Origin: UBA5336 sp038745855
GTDB taxonomy: Bacteria; Pseudomonadota; Alphaproteobacteria; Caulobacterales; Hyphomonadaceae
DNA: 51,970 nucleotides
Assembly: GCA_038745855.1 (NCBI GenBank)
Contig: JBCDLC010000022.1
Location: 1 to 51,970, forward strand
Direction of reading: 5' to 3'
Shown: one piece after another, positions 25,137 to 33,990 of the stretch
How positions within the stretch are numbered: position 1 is the first letter of the stretch
Layout: each line of letters starts with the position of its first letter
Notes under the pieces: model-generated
Told to the model about the DNA's origin: nothing
Seen by the model: the letters and a program-made list of their open reading frames with translations, nothing else
Databases searched by the model: none
Position numbers and translations under genes: made by a program

Positions 25137-26075
25137 ATGACGATTTACGCTGACTACGTCTCCCTGCCGCAGGCTGCGAAGGGTCATTCGATCGCCCTCG
25201 GCAATTTTGATGGGCTGCACGCCGGTCATCTTGCTGTCATTGATACCGCACGCCAGGCAGCGGCAGGTCAGGCGCCACTCGGCGTTGCGACGTTCGAACC
25301 TCCGCCGCGCGCTTATTTTCGGCCTCAGGACGCCCCTTTTCGGATCCTGGCGCCGGAGGTTCGAAACCGGAAAATCCTTGATGTCGGCAAGGTCGATACC
25401 GTCTTCGAACTGCCGTTCAACGCCAATATGGCGGGCATGACGGATGAACAATTCGCCCGCGATGTGCTCCACGAGGGCCTTGGCGCGCGGCACGTGACCG
25501 TCGGCTTTGACTTCAGGTTTGGCCGGGGACGCATGGGGGATGCAGATCGGCTGGCAAGTCTTGGTCGGGCGCTCGGTTTTGGCGTGAGCGTGGTCGAAGA
25601 GGTGCAGGAGGGCGGCTCCAAGGCGTCGTCAACGGCGATTCGGCATGCACTCAGGGTCGGCGAGCCCGAGCGCGCGGCGCGTATGCTGGGGCATCCCTGG
25701 TCGGTGTCGGCCGTGGTGGAGCATGGTGAGAAGCGCGGGCGTACGCTTGGCTTCCCCACAGCCAACATGCACCTGCACCACGTTATTCATCCGCGGCACG
25801 GGGTCTACGCCGTTCGCGCGCGGATTGCGGGGGAGGACGCCTGGCGGGACGGGATCGCGAATTTTGGAAGGACACCGACGACGGGCTTGCGCGATCCGCT
25901 CCTGGAGACGGTGCTGTTCGATTTCGATGGGGATCTCTACGGCAAGACCCTGGAGGTGGCGCTGATTGCTTTCCTAAGGCCAGAGGCGGCGTTCGCATCC
26001 GTTGAAGCGATGATCGATCAGATGCATGGGGATGTGACGGCTGCAAAGCGTGTGTTGTCTGCGAGTGGCGGCTGA
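25137..26075 (+). CDS. ribF: Bifunctional riboflavin kinase / FAD synthetase
   Basis: Predicted 312-residue enzyme making FMN and then FAD from riboflavin. The N-terminal nucleotidyltransferase domain has GNFDGLHAGH at 22-31, VATFEPPPRAYF, and GFDFRFGRGRMG near 120-132. The C-terminal kinase domain has GRTLGFPTANM near 200 (the PTAN motif binding Mg-ATP) and the FDFDGDLYGKTLEVALIAFLR block. Length is standard. It sits in the usual alphaproteobacterial neighbourhood ahead of ileS and lspA, with the secreted YbjN-like gene in between. Confidence 0.96.
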   Translation: MTIYADYVSLPQAAKGHSIALGNFDGLHAGHLAVIDTARQAAAGQAPLGVATFEPPPRAYFRPQDAPFRILAPEVRNRKILDVGKVDTVFELPFNANMAGMTDEQFARDVLHEGLGARHVTVGFDFRFGRGRMGDADRLASLGRALGFGVSVVEEVQEGGSKASSTAIRHALRVGEPERAARMLGHPWSVSAVVEHGEKRGRTLGFPTANMHLHHVIHPRHGVYAVRARIAGEDAWRDGIANFGRTPTTGLRDPLLETVLFDFDGDLYGKTLEVALIAFLRPEAAFASVEAMIDQMHGDVTAAKRVLSASGG

Positions 26076-26094
26076 AGTTTGCAGGGGACGTTGA

Positions 26095-26634
26095 ATGGGA
26101 ACGAAAACGGTCAAAGCGATGACGGTGTGCGCCCTGGTGGCCGCATCCGGCGTGGGCCATGCGCCCGCAGGTGCCGAAGCGCCAGCCACGGAAATCACCT
26201 TCGTGAACGGCGTTGACCTGAATTTCCTTCAAGGCATGGCCGAACGGCAGGGCCATGTGGTCGAGCAGGCGGTCAATCGGCTCAATGAGGCTGTTGTCAT
26301 CGCAAACACTGCGACGGGTTTACGCTACGGCCTGGTCGGCATGAATTGCGAAGCGCCAGACGCACTGAACTGTTCGGGCCTGCAGATGATGATGATCCTG
26401 TCGCCGCTCGGGGAGCCTCCGCTCGATGAGATCAATTTGTTGAACTACAATCGTGCGGCGGTCAGCGTGTGGCGGTCGCCAGCGGAGGCGGGCGCCGAAA
26501 CAGGGGCGCCGCCCGAATATGGCGTGAACCGATACATGATCCTCGACCATGGTGTGACCCCCGAAAATATCGAGGTGAACCTCGGTGTGTTCCTACAGGC
26601 GGCCCAAGGGGTCAAAGAAGCGTTCGAGCGCTAG
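26095..26634 (+). CDS. Secreted YbjN-domain-like protein
   Basis: Predicted 179-residue protein. The N-terminus has a signal-peptide-like segment (VKAMTVCALVAASGVGHAPAGAEA). The mature part shows the YbjN-type pattern: a helix before EAVVIANTATGLRYGLVGMNCE, a mixed beta segment with LQMMMILSPLGE, and INLLNYNRAAVSVW, where 'N.YN....'-like text is typical of the family. The C-terminus is helical (VNLGVFLQAAQGVKEAFER). The family is implicated in stress and motility regulation in enterobacteria, but its biochemical role is unknown. It starts 19 bases after ribF and is probably in the same transcript. Confidence 0.72.
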   Translation: MGTKTVKAMTVCALVAASGVGHAPAGAEAPATEITFVNGVDLNFLQGMAERQGHVVEQAVNRLNEAVVIANTATGLRYGLVGMNCEAPDALNCSGLQMMMILSPLGEPPLDEINLLNYNRAAVSVWRSPAEAGAETGAPPEYGVNRYMILDHGVTPENIEVNLGVFLQAAQGVKEAFER

Positions 26635-26804
26635 GTTCACAAGGGCATGGACGCGGGCGCCGGGCTCGTCTAATCGGAAGCCATGGTGCAGGCGATCGTG
26701 ATACGAATTATGCGCCCGGTTCGCGGCTAACGCCCTTTCAAGGGATGATGGGCCTCGGCCGGGTATGCATTTGCCGCCAATACTTGTCCTGAATTTCGAG
26801 ACTG

Positions 26805-29800
26805 ATGCCCATCATGCCTTCCGACAAAGATGACCCTCAGGGTCGCGATTATCGCGATACCCTCTTCCTCCCCCAGACCGACTTCCCCATGCGCGCAGGT
26901 CTCCCCAAACGGGAACCAGACTGGATCAAGCGTTGGGACGAAATCGGGCTTTACAAACGTATGCGCGCCGAGGCGGCTGAGCGTGGCGCCATGCCGTTTG
27001 TCTACCATGATGGCCCGCCCTACGCGAACGGGCACATCCACCTCGGCACGGCGATGAACAAGATCCTCAAGGATACCGTCGTTCGCTCGCGTCAGATGCT
27101 GGGCTTCGATGCGACGTTCATTCCGGGTTGGGACTGTCACGGCCTTCCGATTGAATGGAAGGTCGAGGAAGCGTTTCGCGCCAAAGGCAAGGCCAAGGAT
27201 GATGTGGACCCGGCCGAATTCCGGAAAGCGTGCCGAGAGTACGCTGCAGAATGGGTCGAGATACAGGGCGGGGAGTTCCGGCGTCTCGGCGTCGAGGCGG
27301 ACTGGGATGCGCCCTATCTGACAATGGCGTTCGACAGCGAGGCCGCCATCGTCGAGGAATTCCTGCGCGTCGCCATGGGAGGGCGACTGGTGCGCGGGGC
27401 CAAGCCCATCATGTGGAGCCCCGTGGAGCAGACAGCCCTGGCGGAGGCTGAGGTCGAGTACCACGACCGGAAGGTGCCCGTGATCTGGGTGAAGTTTCCG
27501 ATAGAAGACTCTCAACTCGGGGACGACGCCTGGGTCGTGATCTGGACGACGACCCCTTGGACAATCCTGGCAAACCAGGCCGTCAGCTTCAATCCTGAAA
27601 TCGCCTACGGCGTCTATGACGTCGTTAGCGTGATGAGCGAAGCCGACCTTGGTTTTTCGCCCTATGCGGCGCCGGGAGAGAAACTGGTCCTTGCTGATGC
27701 TTTGGCTAACAGCGTTTTCGATGCAGCCAAGGTGTCGGAATACCAAAGAACGGGGAATGCCGATCCTACGAGTTGGACGCTGAAGCATCCACTCCATGCG
27801 CATTCGCCCTTTTTCGCCCACGCCATTCCGATTCTGGCGGGCACTCATGTGACCGATGACGCCGGAACGGGCTTTGTCCACACGGCACCGGCACACGGTG
27901 AAGACGATTTCAATGTCTGGGTCGACAGCGGGCGCAAGACGCATGAGATTCGCCAGATTGTCGATGCAGGTGGATGCTACTCCGCCGACGTGCCTGAACC
28001 CCTGGCCGGGCTCGATATCATTCGTACGTCGGGCAAGAAGCGCGGGGAGCTCGGCAAGGCGAACGCCGAGGTGATCAAGCTGCTCGCCGAGAGCGGGAAT
28101 CTGCTGGCGCGGAGCATGACCACGATCCGCGATGCCCATTCCTGGCGCTCGAAGGCGCCGGTGATCCGGCGGGCAACACCGCAATGGTTCATCGCGATGG
28201 ATCAGCCAGGCAAAGATGGTTCGATGCTTCGGGACACGGTGATGAAAGCCTTGGAGGGGGTCGAGTTCTTCCCATCCCAGGGCCGAAACCGGTTGACGTC
28301 CATGGTTTCTGATCGGCCGGATTGGCTGGTGTCGCGCCAACGGAATTGGGGCGTGCCGCTGACGATCTTCGTGAATGGTGCAGGCGAGCCGCACACCGCT
28401 GCGCTTGATGACGCTTCCGCCGCGAAGATCAATGCGAACATCATTGCGGCGGTGGCCAAGGATGGTGTTGAAGCCTGGTTCTCTAATCCGGTTGCCAGCT
28501 TTTTCGATGGCACGGGCGTCTCCCCCGAAGGCTGGGAAAAGGTCACGGATGTGCTGGACGTCTGGTTCGACAGCGGGACAACCCATGCGTTCTGCCTTCG
28601 CAAACGCGGGGTCATTGACGAGGATACGGGACAGGCAGACCTCTATCTCGAAGGGTCCGACCAGCACCGCGGCTGGTTCCAGTCCTCGCTGCTGGAAAGT
28701 TGCGCCACGCGCGGGATCGCACCCTACAAGCAGATCCTCACCCACGGCTTCATCGTCGATGCCGAGGGAAAGAAGATGTCGAAATCCATCGGCAATACGA
28801 TCGAGCCTGAACAGATCCAGAAGCAGTATGGCATCGAAATCCTGCGCATCTGGACGGCATCGGGCGATTTCACCGAGGATCTTCGGATCTCCGATGAGAT
28901 CCTCAAGGGCACGGTTGAAAGCTACCGACGCTTACGGAACACGCTCCGTTACCTGCTGGGCGCGTTGAATGGCTTTGCCGTCGAGCAATCCGTTCTTCGA
29001 GGGGGGGGCTCGGCTGACCGATCGGCGCTGGAAGACCTGCCCTCGCTCGAGCGTTGGGTTCTGCACCGTCTGTCTGAGCTCGATGCGCTCGTGCGTGAGG
29101 CATACCAGACCTACGACTTCAAGAAGGTCATGGCGGCGCTGATCAATTTCGCGACGATCGACCTTTCGGCGATCTACTTCGATATCCGGAAGGATAGTCT
29201 CTATTGCGACCCGGTCCTGGCGGCAGCGGATCATTGGGATGCCGAGACGGCCCGGTTTGGCCAGCGCCGGTGGGCCGTTCGGTCTGTCATGGCGGCCGTG
29301 CTCGAACGGCTCTTGTGCTGGTTGGCACCCGTCATGCCCTTCACGACAGAAGAGGCGTTTCTGGAAAGCCCCTTCAGAATGTCGGCCGATAGCATCCACC
29401 TGAAACTCTTTCCTGAAACCCCGGACGCGTGGCGAGATGATGCGCTGGCAGCGCGGTGGTCAAAGATCTTCGCGGTGCGCCGCGTTGTGACCGGCGCCAT
29501 GGAGATCGAGCGCAAGGACAAGCGCATCGGATCGTCGCTTGAAGCGGCGCCCGTCGTTTATGTGCTTGACGATGCCTTGCGGCAGGCATTCGAGAATGAG
29601 GACGCGGCCGAGATTTTCATCACATCCGATGCGCAGTTTGAGACCGCGGCACCGCCCGCGAACGCGTTCAGCCTCGACGATTTGCCCGGCGTCGGTGTGG
29701 TGCCGAGTGCAGCGGTGGGACAGAAATGTGCACGGAGCTGGAAGTACTTCGATCCGGCCACTGCGCTTGAGGGCTTTCCAGACATCACCCCCCGGGACGC

Positions 29801-29840
29801 GCTGGCGGTGAAAGCATGGGAGGGGTCGAGGGCGCGATAG
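26805..29840 (+). CDS. ileS: Isoleucyl-tRNA synthetase
   Basis: Predicted 1011-residue class I synthetase charging tRNA-Ile. The HIGH motif is GHIHLG at about 76-81 within HDGPPYANGHIHLG. The CP1 editing domain has IWTTTPWTI and GTGFVHTAPAHGEDDF. KMSKS is at about 656-660 in KKMSKSIGN. LEGSDQHRGWFQSSL lies before it. The C-terminal region ends with KCARSWKYFDP and lacks the cysteine set that binds zinc in E. coli IleS, so this is a bacterial-type enzyme with a degenerate zinc site. ATG at 26805 was used; ATG four codons later is possible. lspA follows after 50 bases. Confidence 0.97.
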   Translation: MPIMPSDKDDPQGRDYRDTLFLPQTDFPMRAGLPKREPDWIKRWDEIGLYKRMRAEAAERGAMPFVYHDGPPYANGHIHLGTAMNKILKDTVVRSRQMLGFDATFIPGWDCHGLPIEWKVEEAFRAKGKAKDDVDPAEFRKACREYAAEWVEIQGGEFRRLGVEADWDAPYLTMAFDSEAAIVEEFLRVAMGGRLVRGAKPIMWSPVEQTALAEAEVEYHDRKVPVIWVKFPIEDSQLGDDAWVVIWTTTPWTILANQAVSFNPEIAYGVYDVVSVMSEADLGFSPYAAPGEKLVLADALANSVFDAAKVSEYQRTGNADPTSWTLKHPLHAHSPFFAHAIPILAGTHVTDDAGTGFVHTAPAHGEDDFNVWVDSGRKTHEIRQIVDAGGCYSADVPEPLAGLDIIRTSGKKRGELGKANAEVIKLLAESGNLLARSMTTIRDAHSWRSKAPVIRRATPQWFIAMDQPGKDGSMLRDTVMKALEGVEFFPSQGRNRLTSMVSDRPDWLVSRQRNWGVPLTIFVNGAGEPHTAALDDASAAKINANIIAAVAKDGVEAWFSNPVASFFDGTGVSPEGWEKVTDVLDVWFDSGTTHAFCLRKRGVIDEDTGQADLYLEGSDQHRGWFQSSLLESCATRGIAPYKQILTHGFIVDAEGKKMSKSIGNTIEPEQIQKQYGIEILRIWTASGDFTEDLRISDEILKGTVESYRRLRNTLRYLLGALNGFAVEQSVLRGGGSADRSALEDLPSLERWVLHRLSELDALVREAYQTYDFKKVMAALINFATIDLSAIYFDIRKDSLYCDPVLAAADHWDAETARFGQRRWAVRSVMAAVLERLLCWLAPVMPFTTEEAFLESPFRMSADSIHLKLFPETPDAWRDDALAARWSKIFAVRRVVTGAMEIERKDKRIGSSLEAAPVVYVLDDALRQAFENEDAAEIFITSDAQFETAAPPANAFSLDDLPGVGVVPSAAVGQKCARSWKYFDPATALEGFPDITPRDALAVKAWEGSRAR

Positions 29841-29890
29841 CACCAGCGCGTCGCCTTGACCCCGCCACATGCGGCTGCGAGGGAAATGGC

Positions 29891-30439
29891 ATGAATAAGA
29901 CCCTGCGCAACCTCCTTGTTTTCTTTGCGGTGCCTTTGGTTGTCCTCGTTGACCAGGTCACCAAATGGATGGTGTTGACCGAACCGCGCTTCAACGCGTT
30001 GGACTGTCTTGCGTCGTTGGAGCCTTGTGGCCGCATTCCGTTGCCCGGCGTCATGGACCTGTCCATGGTGTGGAACCGGGGCATGAGCTGGGGGATGCTC
30101 CAGTCCGAGGGCATCATGCGCTGGGTCCTGGTTCTGGTCTCAGTTGTCATCGCGCTTGGGTTTTCAGTCTGGCTTTGGCGAGCCGGACGTTGGCTGACCG
30201 GGACGGGGCTGGCGCTCGTGGTCGGCGGGGCGATTGGCAATGTCATCGACCGTGTCCGGTTCGGTGCGGTCGTCGATTTCTTCGACTTCCAGGAAATCTG
30301 GCCACCCTACTTCTTCAACTACGTTTTCAATGTTGCCGATGCCGCGATAACTGTCGGTGCGGCCTTGCTGTTTTTCGATCAGTTTATACTGTCCGGAGAC
30401 GATAAGGATGAGGCCAAGGTGGCCTCTCCCAACCCTTGA
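29891..30439 (+). CDS. lspA: Lipoprotein signal peptidase (signal peptidase II)
   Basis: Predicted 182-residue inner-membrane aspartyl protease that removes signal peptides from diacylglyceryl-modified prolipoproteins. Four hydrophobic helices are present. Conserved blocks are DQVTKWMV at 21-28, WNRGMSWGML, GGAIGNVIDRVRFGAVVDFF with the first catalytic Asp, and FNVADAAITVGAALL with the second. The ATG at 29891 fits the family start. Its substrates probably include the lipoproteins encoded just downstream (BamF-like, second M16, beta-lactamase). The frame ends four bases into an alternative start of the next gene, so the genes are closely packed. Confidence 0.95.
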   Translation: MNKTLRNLLVFFAVPLVVLVDQVTKWMVLTEPRFNALDCLASLEPCGRIPLPGVMDLSMVWNRGMSWGMLQSEGIMRWVLVLVSVVIALGFSVWLWRAGRWLTGTGLALVVGGAIGNVIDRVRFGAVVDFFDFQEIWPPYFFNYVFNVADAAITVGAALLFFDQFILSGDDKDEAKVASPNP

Positions 30440-30498
30440 AAGATGCTCAAGCTCTGGCCGCGTCTGCGATGTGGCTTTTACCGACCAGGACCCAATCC

Positions 30499-30996
30499 AT
30501 GCGACATGCTCTTCTAGCGCCCTGTCTCCTTCTCGCGCTTTCGACGGTTGTTGGCTGCGCCGGTTCGCGCGACCGGGGGATCAATGACGGCCGGCAGGAC
30601 GAGTTCCTTGTGGTCACCAAACCGCCCCTGACCGTCCCGCCGGAGTATAGTCTGCGGCCCCCCGGCGCAGGTCAGGCTCTGCCCTTGGAAGTCGATCCGC
30701 AGCGGTCGGGGACCGTGACCGCATTCGGTGAAACGCTGGGCCAGAACGCATCAGCATCTGAAAGAGCGCTTGTTGCGTCAGCCGGCGCAAACGCCGTCGA
30801 CCCGTTGATCCGCTCCCAGGTGGATTGGGAAGAGGTTGGAACTGTTCGGAAATCCCAGAGCCTCGGCGACAGGATCCTGTTCTGGCGAGACGATGAGGAA
30901 AACCGCGCGGTGATCGAGGCGGATAACGCAACAGGCGGCGCTGAAGTGACCATCGCTGATCCAAGACGGAGCCGGACAAAGCTGCCGGGAACGTAA
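30499..30996 (+). CDS. DUF3035 / BamF-type outer-membrane lipoprotein
   Basis: Predicted 165-residue lipoprotein with a signal peptide ending in the lipobox VVGC (Cys20). The mature part starts with a polar stretch, then PPLTVPPEYSLRPPGAG, the proline-rich motif of the DUF3035 family, which includes the alphaproteobacterial BAM-complex subunit BamF. The rest is helical and charged. The position directly after lspA and before two M16 genes is the standard alphaproteobacterial order. A role in outer-membrane protein assembly is inferred from the family. ATG at 30499 gives a clean signal peptide; an earlier in-frame ATG at 30436 would not. Confidence 0.83.
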   Translation: MRHALLAPCLLLALSTVVGCAGSRDRGINDGRQDEFLVVTKPPLTVPPEYSLRPPGAGQALPLEVDPQRSGTVTAFGETLGQNASASERALVASAGANAVDPLIRSQVDWEEVGTVRKSQSLGDRILFWRDDEENRAVIEADNATGGAEVTIADPRRSRTKLPGT

Positions 30997-31071
30997 GCAC
31001 GGCCAGACAGAGGCCGTGCGATGGGCAGTGGCTGATTGTCTTTCCAGCGCATCAGGAAAGGATTGCATCCA

Positions 31072-32463
31072 ATGGTACGAGCATTGCGGACTGCGGCGGT
31101 GTTGACGGCACTCCTTGGGCCACTTGCCCATGCCGAGCGCGCAGAACCCGCTGCCGAGTGGGCGCCTGAAGCCTTCACGCTGGACAATGGCATGGACGTG
31201 CTTGTTCTGCCGGACCATCGGGCGCCTGTGGTGACCCATATGGTTTGGTACAAGGTTGGCGCGGCCGACGAAGCGCCCGGTAAGTCAGGTATCGCTCACC
31301 TGTTCGAGCATGTGATGTTCAAGGAGACCGACGATATCGGTCCTGAGGAATTCACGACCATCGTGCAGCGAAATGGCGGCCAGCTGAATGCTTTCACATC
31401 CTGGGACTATACCGCTTATTTCGAACGCGTTGCGAAGGACCAGCTTCCCCTCATGATGGAGCTCGAAGCTGAGCGGATGACGGATCTCATCATCAATGAC
31501 GATCCGGAAGGGCCCTTCATTTCCGAACGCGATGTCGTGAAGGAAGAGCGTCGTCAGCGGATAGAAAACAACCCGGGGGCGATCCTGCAAGAACAGGTTC
31601 TCAGTGCGCTCTGGAAGGGGCACCCCTACGAGATCACGGTCATCGGGCGTATGGAGGAGGTGAACGTGCTCACCCCCCAGGACGGCCTCGACTTCTACCG
31701 GAAATACTATTCCCCAGAAAATGCGATTCTCGTCGTCGCCGGCGATGTCACGGGCAGCGAAGTGAAGGTACTGGCCGAAAAGTACTACGGTGTGAAAGCG
31801 CCAACGGGGCTTGTTGACGGGTCGCGGGCCTGGCGTTCTGTTGAGCCTCTGGAGACCACGCAGACCATTATCCATCGGGATCCGAAAGTGCGCCAGCCGC
31901 AATGGTCCCGCTATTATCTCGGAACGTCGCGCATCCGTGACCGGGCATTTGCCCTCGCGCTGGAAGTCGGCCTTGATGTTCTAGGTGGTGGGCAGACGAG
32001 CCTGCTCTACCAGGCGCTTGTCGAAGACGAGAAGCTTGCCGTCGCCGTTGGGACCGGTGCGTGGACCTTCCTACATGATGAGGGGCCAGCTGTGTTGTTT
32101 GCCTCGCCTGTAGAGGGCGTTGAACTCGACACGCTCGAAGATGCGATCATGGCCGAGGTTCGGACTGTGCTCGAGAACGGGTTTGATGAGGCCGATATCG
32201 TACGGGTGCGCAACGCCATGGCGGCGAGCGCCATTTATGCCCGCGATAGTCAATCCGGCATGGCGAACGAATTTGGAAGCTGGGCAGCCATCGGTGGGGA
32301 TGTAGCGGACCTGCTGTCGTATCCGGACGAGGTTCGAGAAGTGACACCAGAGGCCGCGATCGAGGCTTTGCGAACCGTATTCGCCGAAGACCGCCATTAT
32401 ATCGACGCGCGACTGTTGCCGCCCGTGACAGAAAGCTCTGACGGACAGGAAGATGTCTCATGA
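31072..32463 (+). CDS. M16 family zinc metallopeptidase, catalytic subunit
   Basis: Predicted 463-residue secreted peptidase with an N-terminal signal peptide (VRALRTAAVLTALLGPLAHA). The inverted zinc motif HLFEH is at 76-80 (His76, Glu79, His80), and the third ligand lies in the downstream ELEAERMTDL helix, so the subunit looks active. FERVAKDQLPLMMELEAERM and GQLNAFTSWDYTAYFE are typical M16B elements. A second domain (FYRKYYSPENAILVVAGDV onward) completes the two-domain fold. The start uses ATG at 31072 after AAAGGA. Its stop overlaps the next M16 gene by four bases, which indicates a heterodimer. Confidence 0.93.
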   Translation: MVRALRTAAVLTALLGPLAHAERAEPAAEWAPEAFTLDNGMDVLVLPDHRAPVVTHMVWYKVGAADEAPGKSGIAHLFEHVMFKETDDIGPEEFTTIVQRNGGQLNAFTSWDYTAYFERVAKDQLPLMMELEAERMTDLIINDDPEGPFISERDVVKEERRQRIENNPGAILQEQVLSALWKGHPYEITVIGRMEEVNVLTPQDGLDFYRKYYSPENAILVVAGDVTGSEVKVLAEKYYGVKAPTGLVDGSRAWRSVEPLETTQTIIHRDPKVRQPQWSRYYLGTSRIRDRAFALALEVGLDVLGGGQTSLLYQALVEDEKLAVAVGTGAWTFLHDEGPAVLFASPVEGVELDTLEDAIMAEVRTVLENGFDEADIVRVRNAMAASAIYARDSQSGMANEFGSWAAIGGDVADLLSYPDEVREVTPEAAIEALRTVFAEDRHYIDARLLPPVTESSDGQEDVS

Positions 32464-33902
32464 TCCGAAACGCTCTGATCGCAGCGAGCGCGTGTCTCTC
32501 TCTCGCCGCCTGCCAGCAGCTGAACGAGACCGGTGCAGATGGGTTGCCCGAACGCGTCACAGGCTTGATCGATCCGTACGCGGCGATGGACGTTGAAACC
32601 CATACCGGCGATTTTGCCGATATCCAGCAGTTCACAACGCCAGGCGGCGTGTCGGTGTGGCTCGTGACTGAGCCGTCCATCCCAATCCTGTCTATCCAGA
32701 TGGCGTGGAATGCCGGGACAACGACAGATCCTGAAGGCTTGGAAGGGCTGACGGACGCCGTTGTCTACCAAATGAATGAGGGGGCCGGCGACCTCGAAGC
32801 GCTCGACTTCCAGAAGCGTATGGAAGCGCTCAACATGAGCTTCGGCTGCTCGGCCAGCCGCGATTGGACCGAGTGCTCGGCCACCATGCTTACGCAGAAT
32901 TCCGAGCAGGCGATGGACCTGGTCGCGCTTGCTTTCGAGGCGCCCCGGTTCGATGACGGACCTTTTGAGCGCCATCGCCGGGAAGACCTAATCGCGATCA
33001 ACCAGCGGGAAACGCGTCCCGGATACCTGGCTGCCGAGGCGCTCGAAGAGGCGCTGTACCCAGGTCATGTCTACGCGCGCGACGTGACGGAAGGCAGCGT
33101 GAATGCCCGTACGCGTGAAGCGGCCCGGGCGCACAAGGACCGGCTGATGACTCGCGATGGCCTGCTGGTCACCGCTGTGGGTGCGGTAACCCCGCAAGTG
33201 CTCGCACCGCTCATCGACGAAGCGGTGAGCCGTTTGCCTGAGACCAGTGATGACACCGGGTTCGAGACGATCGAACTGCCGATCGCGCCTGCGGAGCCGA
33301 TCATTGTGGACCTGCCGCAGCCCCAGAGCCTGGTTCGTTTCGTGGCGCCGGGGCCTGACCGGTCCGATCCCGATTTCTTCACCGCTTTCGTCCTCAACTA
33401 CACGGTTGGCGGCGGCGGCTTCGAGAGCCGGCTCATGAAAACACTGAGGGTCGAACAGGGGCTGACCTATGGCGTGAGTACGCGTTTGAGTTGGGGGGCC
33501 GAATACCTGAAGATCTGGTCAGGCTCGGGGCAGACAAAGAATGAGAGCGCTGGCGCGTTCATTGATGGCGTGAAGGCCGAACTGACGAAAGCCGCCGACA
33601 GTGGGATCACCCAGCAGGAATTGGATGATGCCAAGGCTTATCTCACGGGATCCTATCCCCTTGGTTTCGACAGCAATTCCAAGATCGCCGGGAACATGAT
33701 GAGCGTCCGGCAACAGGACCTTGGCGTCGATTATTTCGATCGTCGGAACGCTGCCGTTTCAGCGGTGACGTTCGAAGATGCCAATCGTGTGGCGGCTGAA
33801 TGGTTGGCGCCTGAACGGTTTACCTTTGTCGTCGTTGGCCAACCCGAAGGGCTCGGAGACGGATCGGCTGTCGTCGACGACGACGCAACCTCGGTGCAAT
33901 AG
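32460..33902 (+). CDS. M16 family protein, non-catalytic partner, predicted lipoprotein
   Basis: Predicted 480-residue protein. The signal peptide ends in the lipobox SLAAC (Cys18), so it should be lipid-anchored. The M16 fold is recognisable (GVSVWLVTEPSIPILSIQM, GGGFESRLMKTLRVEQGLTYG), and the substrate-binding R/Y block LRVEQGLTYGVSTRLSW is well conserved. The zinc motif is absent: at the HxxEH position the sequence reads LTDAVVYQMNEG. This is the usual arrangement in which one M16 subunit is catalytic and the other only binds substrate. The lipid anchor would tether the active partner to a membrane, possibly the outer one. The four-base overlap couples the two genes. Confidence 0.92.
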   Translation: MIRNALIAASACLSLAACQQLNETGADGLPERVTGLIDPYAAMDVETHTGDFADIQQFTTPGGVSVWLVTEPSIPILSIQMAWNAGTTTDPEGLEGLTDAVVYQMNEGAGDLEALDFQKRMEALNMSFGCSASRDWTECSATMLTQNSEQAMDLVALAFEAPRFDDGPFERHRREDLIAINQRETRPGYLAAEALEEALYPGHVYARDVTEGSVNARTREAARAHKDRLMTRDGLLVTAVGAVTPQVLAPLIDEAVSRLPETSDDTGFETIELPIAPAEPIIVDLPQPQSLVRFVAPGPDRSDPDFFTAFVLNYTVGGGGFESRLMKTLRVEQGLTYGVSTRLSWGAEYLKIWSGSGQTKNESAGAFIDGVKAELTKAADSGITQQELDDAKAYLTGSYPLGFDSNSKIAGNMMSVRQQDLGVDYFDRRNAAVSAVTFEDANRVAAEWLAPERFTFVVVGQPEGLGDGSAVVDDDATSVQ

Positions 33903-33990
33903 GCTCGCTGATAGCGCGAGCGGTGATCCCGCCGCGATCTCGACAGATTTGCGGTCTATCTGATTGGGTCATGGGAAAGCGACCACGCCT

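Noticed and set aside
26727..28745. A 672-codon minus-strand frame antisense to ileS
   Set aside because: The ileS frame carries intact HIGH and editing-site motifs; the antisense product is Arg/His/Asp-rich without any recognised fold.
33902..33930. GCTCGC/GCGAGC hairpin after the second M16 gene as a terminator
   Set aside because: Six-base-pair stem with no T-tract after it on either strand.
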